This document shows, in pieces, positions 6,967-14,055 of a stretch of DNA of 24,138 bases. The stretch lies in assembly GCA_002371295.1 (NCBI GenBank), contig DFGZ01000011.1, forward strand, positions 1-24,138, given 5' to 3'. The notes beneath the pieces were generated by a model. The model was given only the letters and a program-made list of their open reading frames with translations. It had not been told where the DNA came from and did no database searches. The DNA comes from Oribacterium sp. UBA3737 (lineage in GTDB: Bacteria > Bacillota_A > Clostridia > Lachnospirales > Lachnospiraceae). Each line of letters starts with the position of its first letter. Within the stretch, counting starts at the first letter, position 1. The position numbers and the translations under genes are program-made.

Positions 6967-7509
6967 TCATGCTTTAGAGTCAAATACTTTTCCCAGACCG
7001 GTATCTTCAGCAAGGCTCTGAGATACAGTATTTTCGATGGGATATGATATCTTTGTTGATGTTTCGCCTCCGGAAACATAGGTGGTTCCGCATTCCGGAC
7101 AAATAGCAGTTTTTATACTTACAGAAGCCTGTAATACTTTTCCGCCATTTTCTTCAGCCTTCTGATATGCATTGGCCACGTGCTCCTGTTCGTGAGCTCT
7201 GACTTTTGAAGGAGCTTCGCTGACGGAAATGTGTGATGCGGACTTGAAAGAGACATCCATCTCGTTGGATCCGTCCTGATACTTACGCTGTTTACAGGTC
7301 TTACACTCGGAAGGAGAACTGATTCGGCCTGCTTTTACGGTATCTGAATCATCTCCGACTGAATTGTCCTTGTTCTGACCATAGCCGGTCTGGAATTGTC
7401 TGTAATTCAGATAACCCTGGGCACCACCGTAATAGGCTCTGAAATATCGTTCGTATGGATTACTGTCAGAGGACTCTGAACCGACAGCACCGATAGGATT
7501 AATAGCCAT
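6967..7509 (-). CDS. putative metalloprotease, SprA-related (CJM1_0395-like) family
   Basis: A 180-aa protein with an HExxH zinc motif: His106, Glu107 and His110 in AHEQEHVANA. Two Cys pairs flank it, Cys69-x2-Cys72 (CKTC) and Cys137-x2-Cys140 (CPEC), which could form a second zinc site. The N-terminal 60 residues are Gly/Tyr/Asn/Ser rich and probably disordered; there is no signal peptide. This layout fits the family named SprA-related / putative metalloprotease CJM1_0395, whose biochemical role is not established. The start at 7509 is chosen because AGGAG lies four bases before it; an upstream in-frame ATG lacks a site. It has its own promoter and a 5' leader with an inverted repeat touching the ribosome site. 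Confidence 0.75.
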   Translation of the reverse strand: MAINPIGAVGSESSDSNPYERYFRAYYGGAQGYLNYRQFQTGYGQNKDNSVGDDSDTVKAGRISSPSECKTCKQRKYQDGSNEMDVSFKSASHISVSEAPSKVRAHEQEHVANAYQKAEENGGKVLQASVSIKTAICPECGTTYVSGGETSTKISYPIENTVSQSLAEDTGLGKVFDSKA

Positions 7510-7522
7510 ATCGCTCCTTTCC

Positions 7523-7570
7523 AAAAGTCCGACAGAATCATAGTGTCAGCAGATAGTAAATCGGACTTTT
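7523..7570 (-). promoter_or_regulatory. inverted repeat next to the ribosome site of the metalloprotease gene
   Basis: AAAAGTCCGA (7523-7532) is the exact complement of TCGGACTTTT (7561-7570), with a 28-base loop. In the minus-strand mRNA the stem ends just before AAAGGAG, so folding could affect translation. On the + strand the right arm is followed by T-rich sequence, so it could also act as a terminator in that direction. Confidence 0.45.
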
Positions 7571-7623
7571 TGATTTTTTTATACCTTTAGTTAAATCACG
7601 ATCATAGGTTGATATCTAAAATA

Positions 7624-7632
7624 ATTATAACA
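7624..7632 (-). promoter_or_regulatory. extended -10 promoter for the metalloprotease-like gene
   Basis: On the minus strand TGTTATAAT is a perfect TATAAT with the TG one base before it. The -35 region (TACAGA) is poor. The leader to the ATG would be about 108 bases. The rest of 7525-7775 is AT-rich and holds no gene; a G7 run at 7638-7644 resembles the unusual ribosome site of the gene at 8224 but is followed at once by a stop. Confidence 0.5.
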
Positions 7633-7775
7633 TTAAAGGGGGGGATTCTGTAAAGTCGGAACTGACACAAAACGGTAAAAAATTAAGTAAAAATATAAGA
7701 AAATCAAGGTGAAAATTTGGTTAAGAAATATTTATAAAACGTATATAAAAATATTATAAAAACACTTAAAAGATA

Positions 7776-7804
7776 GTGGCAAAGACAACTTGTTGTGCTA
7801 TAAT
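7776..7804 (+). promoter_or_regulatory. strong sigma-A-type promoter
   Basis: GTGGCA (7776-7781, four of six), 17-bp spacer, TGC then perfect TATAAT (7799-7804). Start expected near 7811. No protein-coding gene begins until 8224, so the product is either a small RNA or a leader of over 400 bases. Confidence 0.65.
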
Positions 7805-7810
7805 GAACGC

Positions 7811-7935
7811 ATAAATACAAGATGTAGACATTGTAAACGCGCTGTGACCAATCCAATGGCAGTGCCCCGCACACTAAATCCGCATGGTTTTTCCTCCTCC
7901 CCATTTGAAAAGCCCTGCGGATTTTCTAATGTTCA
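7811..7935 (+). ncRNA. candidate structured RNA with CU-rich loop
   Basis: Downstream of the promoter two hairpins can be drawn. The first is GCGCTG with CAGTGC plus CCA with TGG around ATCCAA, within about 7839-7865. The second pairs AAATCCGCA (7876-7884) with TGCGGATTT (7916-7924), closing a loop that contains the single-stranded run TTTTTCCTCCTCCCC. A CCUCC run displayed in a loop is complementary to Shine-Dalgarno sequences, as in C-rich-loop regulatory RNAs of Firmicutes. The only frame here (64 codons from 7790) overlaps the -10 box and looks spurious. No clear terminator directly follows, so the 3' end is uncertain and it may be part of the leader of the gene at 8224. Confidence 0.4.
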
Positions 7936-8029
7936 AAGACTAATTCTATATTTCCTGTATCATTGGATCGAATATGTGGTATGAGGCGGTAATGAGTCTG
8001 AAAATAATGTCGAATATTATGATGTAAAG

Positions 8030-8146
8030 GGCTTTGAGCGCTTCAAAGGAATCCGTAAGGATTCCTGCACAACTGCCTTCGATTTTTAATCGAAGGAGCC
8101 ACGCGGCTTTGAGCGCTTCAAAGGAATCCGTAAGGATTCCTGCACA
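8030..8146 (+). repeat. tandem 42-bp repeat forming GNRA-capped hairpins
   Basis: Two identical 42-bp copies (8030-8071 and 8105-8146) are separated by 33 bp. Each copy holds two hairpins: TTTGA-GCGCT-TCAAA and GGAATCC-GTAA-GGATTCC, the latter a seven-pair stem with a GNRA tetraloop. The spacer is itself a nine-pair hairpin, CCTTCGATT (8076-8084) with AATCGAAGG (8088-8096). A fifth hairpin, CGCAC with GTGCG, follows near 8150-8166. With only two copies, a palindromic spacer and no cas genes this is not a CRISPR. It looks like a REP-type element or a structured RNA array in the leader of the next gene. Confidence 0.8.
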
Positions 8147-8223
8147 TTGCGCACGGATGTGTGCGGTGGCGCTATCAGTGAGTAACAAATTCTTTTGACA
8201 ATGTCATCATATAGGGGGGGATT

Positions 8224-8718
8224 ATGGCGTATAGTGCATCGCAGTTATTCAGGATTCTGTTAAAGGACTATTCACTGCTTGATTTTGAGATAGCTCTGTC
8301 TAACAATCCCAATTTCAGAGCAGTGCCCATATCATGGAAAGAAATCAGCATTGAAGGGCATGATGTGGTAGTGAAACATCTGGATGAAGAAATAGTACTG
8401 ACACAGTCTTCGTTCAAGATGATGAGTGTAAAGGCGTGTATGAGGGATAAAGACAATTACTATCCTATACTCTTTTATGAAGGTGATGCGGCTTATATCA
8501 CATTCAGTGAAGTCCCGGATCATGCTGACAAAGATACCCTGAGGGAAGCCATCACTGAGGATATATTCTACGAAGTCTGCAGTTATCTGAATATCAATAC
8601 CAGGAAGAAGCTGATAGAGTTTCTGAAGGGCGGATATAAGCATTTTAAGAACAGTAACGAAATCGAAGATGACTATGAGCTTATCAGTGATACTTATCTG
8701 CACAAGAGTAGAGGGTAG
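8224..8718 (+). CDS. hypothetical protein, 164 aa
   Basis: I do not recognise this protein. It has no signal peptide or membrane segment and looks like an alpha/beta cytosolic protein: a helical N-terminus (residues 1-25), a strand-rich middle (about 35-95, EISIEGHDVVVKHLDEEIVL onward), and a charged helical C-terminus (105-150). The ribosome site is an unusual G7 run (8214-8220) three bases before the ATG. It sits at the end of a possible leader of over 400 bases containing the candidate RNA and hairpin repeats, and is followed by repeat element B with an embedded terminator. It lies between the two repeat elements, so it may be accessory DNA. Codon use looks like real coding sequence. Confidence 0.75.
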   Translation: MAYSASQLFRILLKDYSLLDFEIALSNNPNFRAVPISWKEISIEGHDVVVKHLDEEIVLTQSSFKMMSVKACMRDKDNYYPILFYEGDAAYITFSEVPDHADKDTLREAITEDIFYEVCSYLNINTRKKLIEFLKGGYKHFKNSNEIEDDYELISDTYLHKSRG

Positions 8719-8740
8719 ACCGGAGAGAAGTCTTTGAAAG

Positions 8741-8954
8741 TTGAGTTGTTTTACGGATGAGTTGAGCGATTATACGTAAAATTGAATAAATGTACGGCCG
8801 TATCATGGGGCAATAATTAAAAATGCCCTGTGATACGGAATTTTTTTGCTGATTCTGCCTTTTTTTTCATCAAAAAATATTTGCATTAAGATGATTTCCG
8901 TAAAAATACTCACCCAAAACAGATTATCAGGGGGCTTACCGTAAATTTTCTCAC
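8741..8954. repeat. repeat element B: TTGAG-N7-ACG array with inverted right end
   Basis: Three left units TTGAG/A-N7-ACGN start at 8741, 8762 and 8782 (spacing 21 and 20 bp, the same as the last three units of element A). Two inverted units CCGT-N7-CTCAC start at 8898 and 8939. It begins 22 bp after the stop of the upstream gene. The interior differs from element A: it holds a strong terminator, while the right ends share the string TTTCCGTAAAA. Total length matches element A within about 10 bp. No reading frame or target duplication is seen. Confidence 0.7.
8798..8847 (+). terminator. intrinsic terminator inside repeat element B
   Basis: CCGTATCATGGGGCA (8798-8812) pairs with TGCCCTGTGATACGG (8824-8838) with a two-base mismatch, then AA and a T7 run. 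It would end the transcript of the 164-aa protein gene. The rest of 8955-9174 shows AT-rich candidate -10 boxes (TGTTATATT at 9008-9016; TGCTATTCT at 9127-9135) for cstA but no gene. Confidence 0.85.
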
Positions 8955-9174
8955 AGTTCAGTTATTTGTTTTCACAGAACCGGTCATCATATGACGGAAC
9001 GATACGATGTTATATTATGAGGTGCATCGAAAGCAGAGAAAAATACTTAATTATGAGCGCAATCACGGTATGATTTAATACAATATCTGGGATAACATAA
9101 CTGTATGGCATGGCTTCGGGCTTTAGTGCTATTCTATAGGTAATACCAAAGTTTCTTTATAGGGAGGGACTGAA

Positions 9175-10905
9175 ATGAATAGCTTAGTTATCTTACTTGT
9201 AGCAGGTGTTGCCTTACTGGGAGGATACCTTCTTTACGGCAGATACCTTGCAAAAACCTGGGGCATCGATGAGGGTGCCATTACTCCGGCCACAAAGTAT
9301 GAGGATGGAAAAGATTATGTGCCGTCTTCAAAGCTGACAGTATTTGCGCACCAGTTTTCATCAATTGCGGGAGCAGGACCGGTTCAGGGACCGATTCTTG
9401 CAGCAGCTTTCGGCTGGGTGCCCTGTCTTCTCTGGCTTTTGTTCGGAGGAATTTTCTTTGGTGCAGTACAGGACTTCAGTGCTATGTACGCATCGGTAAA
9501 GAATGACGGAAAGTCAATCGGTATGGTTATCGAGAAGTACATCGGAAAGGCCGGAAGAAGATTCTTTTCACTGTTCTGCTGGCTTTTCACCTTGCTGGTA
9601 ATCGCAGCATTCACATCCATGGTATCCAGCACATTCAACGGCTTCACAAAAGCTGCAGACGGAACTACGGCTCAAAACTTTAACGGAGCTGCCGCTGCTT
9701 CCATTTCAATGCTGTTTATCTTCGTTGCCATGGCTTTCGGGCTTGTTGAGAAGCGCTTCAAAAATATGAAGGAAGGCCTGAGAGTTGTGCTGGCCATCGG
9801 ACTTCTTGTGGCCATGTTCGCAGCAGGAATGGCTATGCCGATGTATCTCACTGCACCACAGTGGAATTACGTTATCATGGCATATCTTTTTGCGGCATCT
9901 GTTATGCCTATGTGGCTTCTCATGCAGCCGAGAGATTACCTTACAACATTTATGCTTCTCGGCATGATCGTCGGAGCGGTTCTCGGACTTGTGGTAGCTC
10001 ATCCTGAGATGAAGCTCAATGCTTTTAACGGATTTGTGCTCACAGCTGCAAACGGCTCACAGAGCTTCATTTTCCCGACACTTTTCGTCACCATCGCATG
10101 TGGTGCTGTTTCAGGTTTCCACAGCCTTGTATCTTCAGGGACATCTTCAAAAACTGTAAAGAATGAAAAGGATATGCTCTTTGTAGGATACGGAGCAATG
10201 GTAGTTGAGACGCTCCTCGGTGTCTGCGCACTTCTCGTTTGCGGAGCAGTTGCTGTAAACGGTGCAGTTCCTGCAGACCTCACACCCTTCCAGATCTTTT
10301 CACAGGGCGTTGCAGGTTTCCTTGAGACCTTCGGAGTTCCCAACACTATTGCCAATGTTTTCATGACAATGTGTGTATCAGCACTTGCACTTACATCGCT
10401 TGATTCAGTAGCAAGAATCGGAAGGATGTCTTTCCAGGAGCTTTTTGCAAGTGATGAAACAGACAAGTCAAAGATTCCGGCATGGCAGAAGCTTTGCCTC
10501 AACCAGTATTTTGCTACCACTATCACTCTTTTCTTCGGTTATCTTCTCTGCCTCGGTGGTTATGCCAATGTCTGGGCACTTTTCGGATCTGCAAACCAGA
10601 TGCTTGCGGCTCTCGTACTTATCGGTGTTGCGGTATTCCTGAAAGCAACAGGCCGAAACGGAAAGATGCTTTATGTTCCGATGGGAATAATGCTTACAGT
10701 GACATTCTCAGCTATTATCCTCAATATCATCGGTAATGTTAAGGCACTTTCATCAGGAACAGGAACATTCCTTGTAAACGGGTTACAGCTCATTGTGGCT
10801 GCTTTCCTTATCGTTCTCGGAGTTCTTGTGGCAGTGACCTGCATCAGAAAGCTTCTTTCAACAAAGGCAGAAGGCATGAAAGAAAAAGATGCAACAGCTG
10901 CATAA
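9175..10905 (+). CDS. cstA: CstA-family carbon starvation / pyruvate-peptide transporter
   Basis: A 576-aa membrane protein with many hydrophobic helices through residue 560. The family hallmark HQFSSIAGAGPVQGP sits at about 59-73, followed by the loop GAVQDFSAMYASVKNDGKSIG. Members of the CstA/BtsT family take up pyruvate or small peptides when carbon is scarce. This is the shorter form without the extended C-terminal region of the E. coli 701-residue protein. The ribosome site AGGGAGGG lies just before the ATG. The gene stands alone, ends at a bidirectional terminator, and is convergent with the AraC-type regulator, so it is not obviously under that regulator. Codon use is strongly biased, suggesting high expression. 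Confidence 0.93.
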   Translation: MNSLVILLVAGVALLGGYLLYGRYLAKTWGIDEGAITPATKYEDGKDYVPSSKLTVFAHQFSSIAGAGPVQGPILAAAFGWVPCLLWLLFGGIFFGAVQDFSAMYASVKNDGKSIGMVIEKYIGKAGRRFFSLFCWLFTLLVIAAFTSMVSSTFNGFTKAADGTTAQNFNGAAAASISMLFIFVAMAFGLVEKRFKNMKEGLRVVLAIGLLVAMFAAGMAMPMYLTAPQWNYVIMAYLFAASVMPMWLLMQPRDYLTTFMLLGMIVGAVLGLVVAHPEMKLNAFNGFVLTAANGSQSFIFPTLFVTIACGAVSGFHSLVSSGTSSKTVKNEKDMLFVGYGAMVVETLLGVCALLVCGAVAVNGAVPADLTPFQIFSQGVAGFLETFGVPNTIANVFMTMCVSALALTSLDSVARIGRMSFQELFASDETDKSKIPAWQKLCLNQYFATTITLFFGYLLCLGGYANVWALFGSANQMLAALVLIGVAVFLKATGRNGKMLYVPMGIMLTVTFSAIILNIIGNVKALSSGTGTFLVNGLQLIVAAFLIVLGVLVAVTCIRKLLSTKAEGMKEKDATAA

Positions 10906-10947
10906 ATTAAGGCAATTGTCGCCGGACATACATATCCCGGCAATGAT

Positions 10948-10976
10948 AAAACCAGGAGCAAAACTCCTGGTTTTTT
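10948..10976. terminator. bidirectional intrinsic terminator between cstA and the AraC regulator
   Basis: Perfect 11-pair stem AAAACCAGGAG (10948-10958) with CTCCTGGTTTT (10964-10974), CAAAA loop, T6 on the + strand and A4 before the stem. Confidence 0.9.
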
Positions 10977-11057
10977 ATTTCGTGATAAGGCAGGCAGGCG
11001 CAACCGGAACCGATTGCAACGCTTAAGACCACTCTGCCCGAAAATCCTTTCACACAC

Positions 11058-11945
11058 TTAAACCTCCGGCTTTTCCATCGACTTCAGGTACTGTGTCGGA
11101 CTCATGTTGTGCAGCTTTTTAAAGCTTCTTGTGAAGCTTGAGTAGTCGGAAAAACCGCTGCAGGTGCAGGAATCCATGATGCTTTTCCCTTCACGTAGAA
11201 GCTGGTGGAAGTGCTGCATACGAAGCTCTGTGATGTAGGCATGTATGCTCTTCATGGTGTATCGTTTAAAGAGTCTGGAGAGATGTTCCCTGCTGGAGAA
11301 GGAGTCTTTGGCGATGTCGTAAACCGTGAGCTCGGGATCTGTAAAATGCTCACGGATGTAGGATACGGCCTGTTCCACTAGCAGGTTTTTGGCCAGTTCC
11401 GGTGCATGCTGCTCATGAAGGCTTTCTGTCATATATATGAAAAGAGTACGGAGCATATTGCCGCACAGTATGGACCGGCTGTCCGGATCTTTGACGTTTC
11501 TGCTCAGATCCATCTGTTCGAAAAATGAGCGTATCTCCCAGGCGGCAACATCTGTGGCACTGAATACGAGAGGTATCTGCAGCTTACAGAGCTCCTGAAA
11601 AGGTGCTTCGACCGCGACAGTGTCCCAGAAATCCTGATCTATCTGTGCCAGAAGTCTGTCGGATACGTCGGTGGAAATATCATATTTTCCATAGTGATAG
11701 ACATCGGCCGGAAGGACGATGAGCTCACCTTCGTTAAGGTGAACCAGGGTTCCGTTCACAGAATACATTACTCCGCCGTACAGAGGCAGTATCAGCTCAT
11801 AATACGGATGGGAATGTACGACAGACTGAACATTCGTACGGTTCGTGTACCAGGTTATGACTATGGGAAGAGGCAGCTTTTGCGTGGCTTGGCCCTTAGT
11901 AAGGAGAGAATCCGTAATATGATTGACTTTATGATGTAATGACAT
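11058..11945 (-). CDS. AraC/XylS-family transcriptional regulator with cupin sensor domain
   Basis: A 295-aa regulator. Residues about 25-105 form a cupin-like ligand domain (HSHPYYELILPLYGG, then NEGELIVLPADVYHYG). Residues 190-290 hold the two-helix-turn-helix AraC DNA-binding domain, with the conserved second motif GFSDYSSFTRSFKK and the PTQYLK end. Such sensors usually bind a sugar or sugar acid. The AGGGGG site four bases before the ATG supports this start. It is transcribed away from the YcxB-like gene and the TRAP genes, the usual position of a local regulator, so activation of dctPQM and perhaps the GH31 genes is the likely role. Its binding site was not identified. Confidence 0.9.
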   Translation of the reverse strand: MSLHHKVNHITDSLLTKGQATQKLPLPIVITWYTNRTNVQSVVHSHPYYELILPLYGGVMYSVNGTLVHLNEGELIVLPADVYHYGKYDISTDVSDRLLAQIDQDFWDTVAVEAPFQELCKLQIPLVFSATDVAAWEIRSFFEQMDLSRNVKDPDSRSILCGNMLRTLFIYMTESLHEQHAPELAKNLLVEQAVSYIREHFTDPELTVYDIAKDSFSSREHLSRLFKRYTMKSIHAYITELRMQHFHQLLREGKSIMDSCTCSGFSDYSSFTRSFKKLHNMSPTQYLKSMEKPEV

Positions 11946-12020
11946 GAGTCCCCCTCTGTAACCCGATATGTGATGCCGGTTCGGGATACTTATATCTGAT
12001 ATTCATATCGCATTTCTAAA

Positions 12021-12056
12021 AGAGGAGCGCTGTTCATATACAGCAGCTCTTTTTTC
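12021..12056 (+). terminator. terminator-like hairpin in the AraC/TRAP divergent region
   Basis: AGAGGAGCGCTG (12021-12032) can pair with CAGCAGCTCTTTT (12041-12053) with one bulged A, followed by a T run to 12056. It lies upstream of the TRAP-side promoter in a divergent region, so it may stop antisense readthrough from the araC-type promoter area or end a short RNA. Confidence 0.5.
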
Positions 12057-12140
12057 TGCTCAAATGATAGTGAAAATAATATCAGCCCATATCACATTAT
12101 GCAATATACCTGTCACATACGAATATACGAAAAAATAAAG

Positions 12141-12168
12141 TTGATGATAGAATTGTGGCAAACATAAA
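12141..12168 (+). promoter_or_regulatory. candidate promoter for the YcxB-like gene and TRAP operon
   Basis: TTGATG (12141-12146), 16-bp spacer, CATAAA (12163-12168). Each box matches four of six. It starts about 60 bp before the ATG at 12228. The weak boxes would fit a promoter needing an activator. Confidence 0.35.
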
Positions 12169-12227
12169 CAAATGAAAAGTTTGGAGATGTCAAAAAACAC
12201 AGCAATTTCACGAAGGGAGATAAATGC

Positions 12228-12806
12228 ATGAAAAAAGCTTCTGTCTATTTTGAAGCAGAGACCGTTTTTAACGATGATGCTATCAGATGGATGTTCCGGG
12301 CTGAGTACTACAGCTATGAACGTCTGAAGATTCTTTTCAGGGCAGGGTTAGGCTTACTTTTGCTTTTACTGGCATTTTTCTTTGTGAAGATCACTGCGGT
12401 CAAAGGTGTACTTATGCTGATAGGGTGCTGGTTCATGGTCAGTACCGATTTCCCAAGCAGGATGAGGGCTGAACAGCTTATTGAATCCAGAAAGGGACAG
12501 ACAAGCAAGGTGCGATATCAGTTCACGGGTGATTCGGTGCTTATCGATCAGACAGGAAGATCACTTCCGTATGACAAGATAGACCGGATGCTGGTTGACA
12601 AGAGATGTTTCTATCTTTTCGAAAGCCGTCAAAATGCAGTCATGGTTCCTAGAGGAATCTGGGCTGAGGAAAAACAGCAGAGATTTGTGAATTTTCTTTC
12701 TGAAAAAACCGGCAAAGAATGGAAACAAAACAGAAGCATGCTGAGCATGAATCTGCGAGAGCTGCTGGATATGATCCACGACAGGCATGTTGAAAAAATC
12801 TCTTAA
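12228..12806 (+). CDS. YcxB-like membrane protein
   Basis: A 192-aa protein with two closely spaced hydrophobic segments (about residues 38-55 and 58-72) and a cytosolic C-terminal domain of beta strands (LPYDKIDRMLVDKRCFYLF, then NAVMVPRGIW) that fits the YcxB-like domain. Its function is not established in the family. The N-terminal strand (MKKASVYFEAETVFNDDAIRWMFRAEYY) also fits. AAGGGAG before the ATG supports the start. It is first in line ahead of dctP with an 85-bp gap and probably shares the transcript; whether it acts in transport is unknown. Confidence 0.65.
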   Translation: MKKASVYFEAETVFNDDAIRWMFRAEYYSYERLKILFRAGLGLLLLLLAFFFVKITAVKGVLMLIGCWFMVSTDFPSRMRAEQLIESRKGQTSKVRYQFTGDSVLIDQTGRSLPYDKIDRMLVDKRCFYLFESRQNAVMVPRGIWAEEKQQRFVNFLSEKTGKEWKQNRSMLSMNLRELLDMIHDRHVEKIS

Positions 12807-12891
12807 AAAGAGGAATTCCGTACAAGACTGTACTGAAGGAAAAAGATTTTTGGGTGTAGAAAAGACATCCGCATTATCACTGGAGGGTAAG

Positions 12892-13941
12892 ATGAAAAAG
12901 AACAGAATTGTAGCATTGGCAGGAGCGATCCTTATGACAGTAAGCATGGCACTTACAGGATGCGGAGGATCAAATGCGTCTCAGACAGCAACTCAGGCTG
13001 CAGCAGGCGGTGAGGCATCAGGCGAGAAGACATTCAACATGAAGCTCGGTCACAACATGGCTGAGGATCATGCAGTAAATATAGCACTTAAGGGTTGGGC
13101 TGATACAGTCAAGGAGAAGTCAAACGGAACCATCAACATCGAGGTAGTTCCAAACGGTGTTCTCGGTTCAGAGACAGATATGATCTCACAGATCCAGGGC
13201 GGTGCTCTTGATATGGCAAAGGTTTCAGCAGCTACTCTCGGAAACTTCTCCAAGGCTTATACAGCATTCTCGGTTCCGTATCTTTTCAATGACAAGGAGT
13301 CATACTTCAAGGTACTTGAGAATCAGGACCTCATGAAGGAAGTATATGATGCAACAGCCGATCAGGGATTCCGCGGATTCACATGGCTTGATTCCGGTGC
13401 ACGTTCCTTCTATACAAAGGACAAAGAGATCAGAAAGCCTGAAGATCTTAAGGGACTTAAGATCCGTACCATGGATTCACAGATGGCTATCGATATGATG
13501 AATGCTCTTGGCGGTTCAGCAACAGCTATGGGCTACGGAGACATTTACACAGCTATCCAGCAGGGCGTCATTGACGGTGCTGAGAACAATGTTACTGCTC
13601 TTCGTGATCACGCTGACGTTGCAAAGGTATACAGCTACGATATGCACACCATGATCCCTGATATCGTTGTTATCTCTCAGAAGGTTTGGAATGAGATGAG
13701 CGACAACCAGAAAAAGATCATGAACGAGACTGCTGCTGAGATGTCTTCAAACTACAAGCAGGCATGGAAGGAGTTTGAGGATCAGGTTATCAATGATGTT
13801 AAGGGCAAGGGCGTAACATTTGTAGAGGATGTTGATATCCCTGCATTCCAGGAGGCAGTAAAGCCTATCTATGAGAAGCTTCAGAAGGATGAGCCTGATA
13901 CATACGCTCTTTGCGAGAAGATTCAGGCTGCTCAGAAGTAA
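12892..13941 (+). CDS. dctP: TRAP transporter solute-binding lipoprotein DctP
   Basis: A 349-aa extracytoplasmic binding protein anchored as a lipoprotein: basic MKKNR, hydrophobic core, lipobox LTGC with Cys24. DctP features follow: the substrate carboxylate-binding Arg192 in KPEDLKGLKIR, Arg171 in SGARSFYT, and QQGVIDGAENN (223-233). The GARSFYT/ENN combination resembles uronate-type binding proteins, a cautious hint that the ligand is a sugar acid. A longer frame begins at 12787, but the ATG at 12892 has GGAGGG close by and begins the signal peptide. A strong hairpin follows, before dctQ. Codon use is highly biased toward favoured codons, as expected for an abundant binding protein. Confidence 0.93.
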   Translation: MKKNRIVALAGAILMTVSMALTGCGGSNASQTATQAAAGGEASGEKTFNMKLGHNMAEDHAVNIALKGWADTVKEKSNGTINIEVVPNGVLGSETDMISQIQGGALDMAKVSAATLGNFSKAYTAFSVPYLFNDKESYFKVLENQDLMKEVYDATADQGFRGFTWLDSGARSFYTKDKEIRKPEDLKGLKIRTMDSQMAIDMMNALGGSATAMGYGDIYTAIQQGVIDGAENNVTALRDHADVAKVYSYDMHTMIPDIVVISQKVWNEMSDNQKKIMNETAAEMSSNYKQAWKEFEDQVINDVKGKGVTFVEDVDIPAFQEAVKPIYEKLQKDEPDTYALCEKIQAAQK

Positions 13942-13993
13942 AATCATGACTATAATCATAGACTGACCGGATTGAGTATATGGGGTACGGGAT

Positions 13994-14028
13994 CCTCAGC
14001 CGGAGACTGAAAAAGTTTCCGGCTGAGG
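13994..14028 (+). promoter_or_regulatory. mRNA hairpin between dctP and dctQ
   Basis: A 14-pair stem, CCTCAGCCGGAGAC (13994-14007) with GTTTCCGGCTGAGG (14015-14028), loop TGAAAAA and no T run. A stable intergenic stem after a binding-protein gene typically protects the upstream message from 3' decay or lowers downstream expression, giving more DctP than DctQM. Confidence 0.7.
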
Positions 14029-14055
14029 ACCCGGCAGTCGGAAGGATGGATCATT

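Noticed and set aside
7790..7984. 64-codon plus-strand frame over the candidate RNA
   Set aside because: Its start overlaps the -10 box of the promoter, there is no ribosome site, and the translation looks random. The RNA reading is preferred.
8030..8146. CRISPR array (42-bp repeat, 33-bp spacer)
   Set aside because: Only two copies, the single spacer is a perfect hairpin, the repeats contain two hairpins each, and no cas genes are in the window.
7946..8188. 80-codon minus-strand frame with a repeated peptide
   Set aside because: The repeated peptide AGILTDSFEALKA is simply the translation of the 42-bp hairpin repeat; no ribosome site is present.
8195..8200. Perfect TTGACA just before the 164-aa protein gene
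   Set aside because: No -10 box lies at 16-18 bp; that distance falls on the G-run ribosome site and the start codon.
12787..12891. Longer N-terminus of DctP
   Set aside because: It would place 35 charged residues before the lipoprotein signal and overlap the upstream gene; the ATG at 12892 has its own ribosome site.
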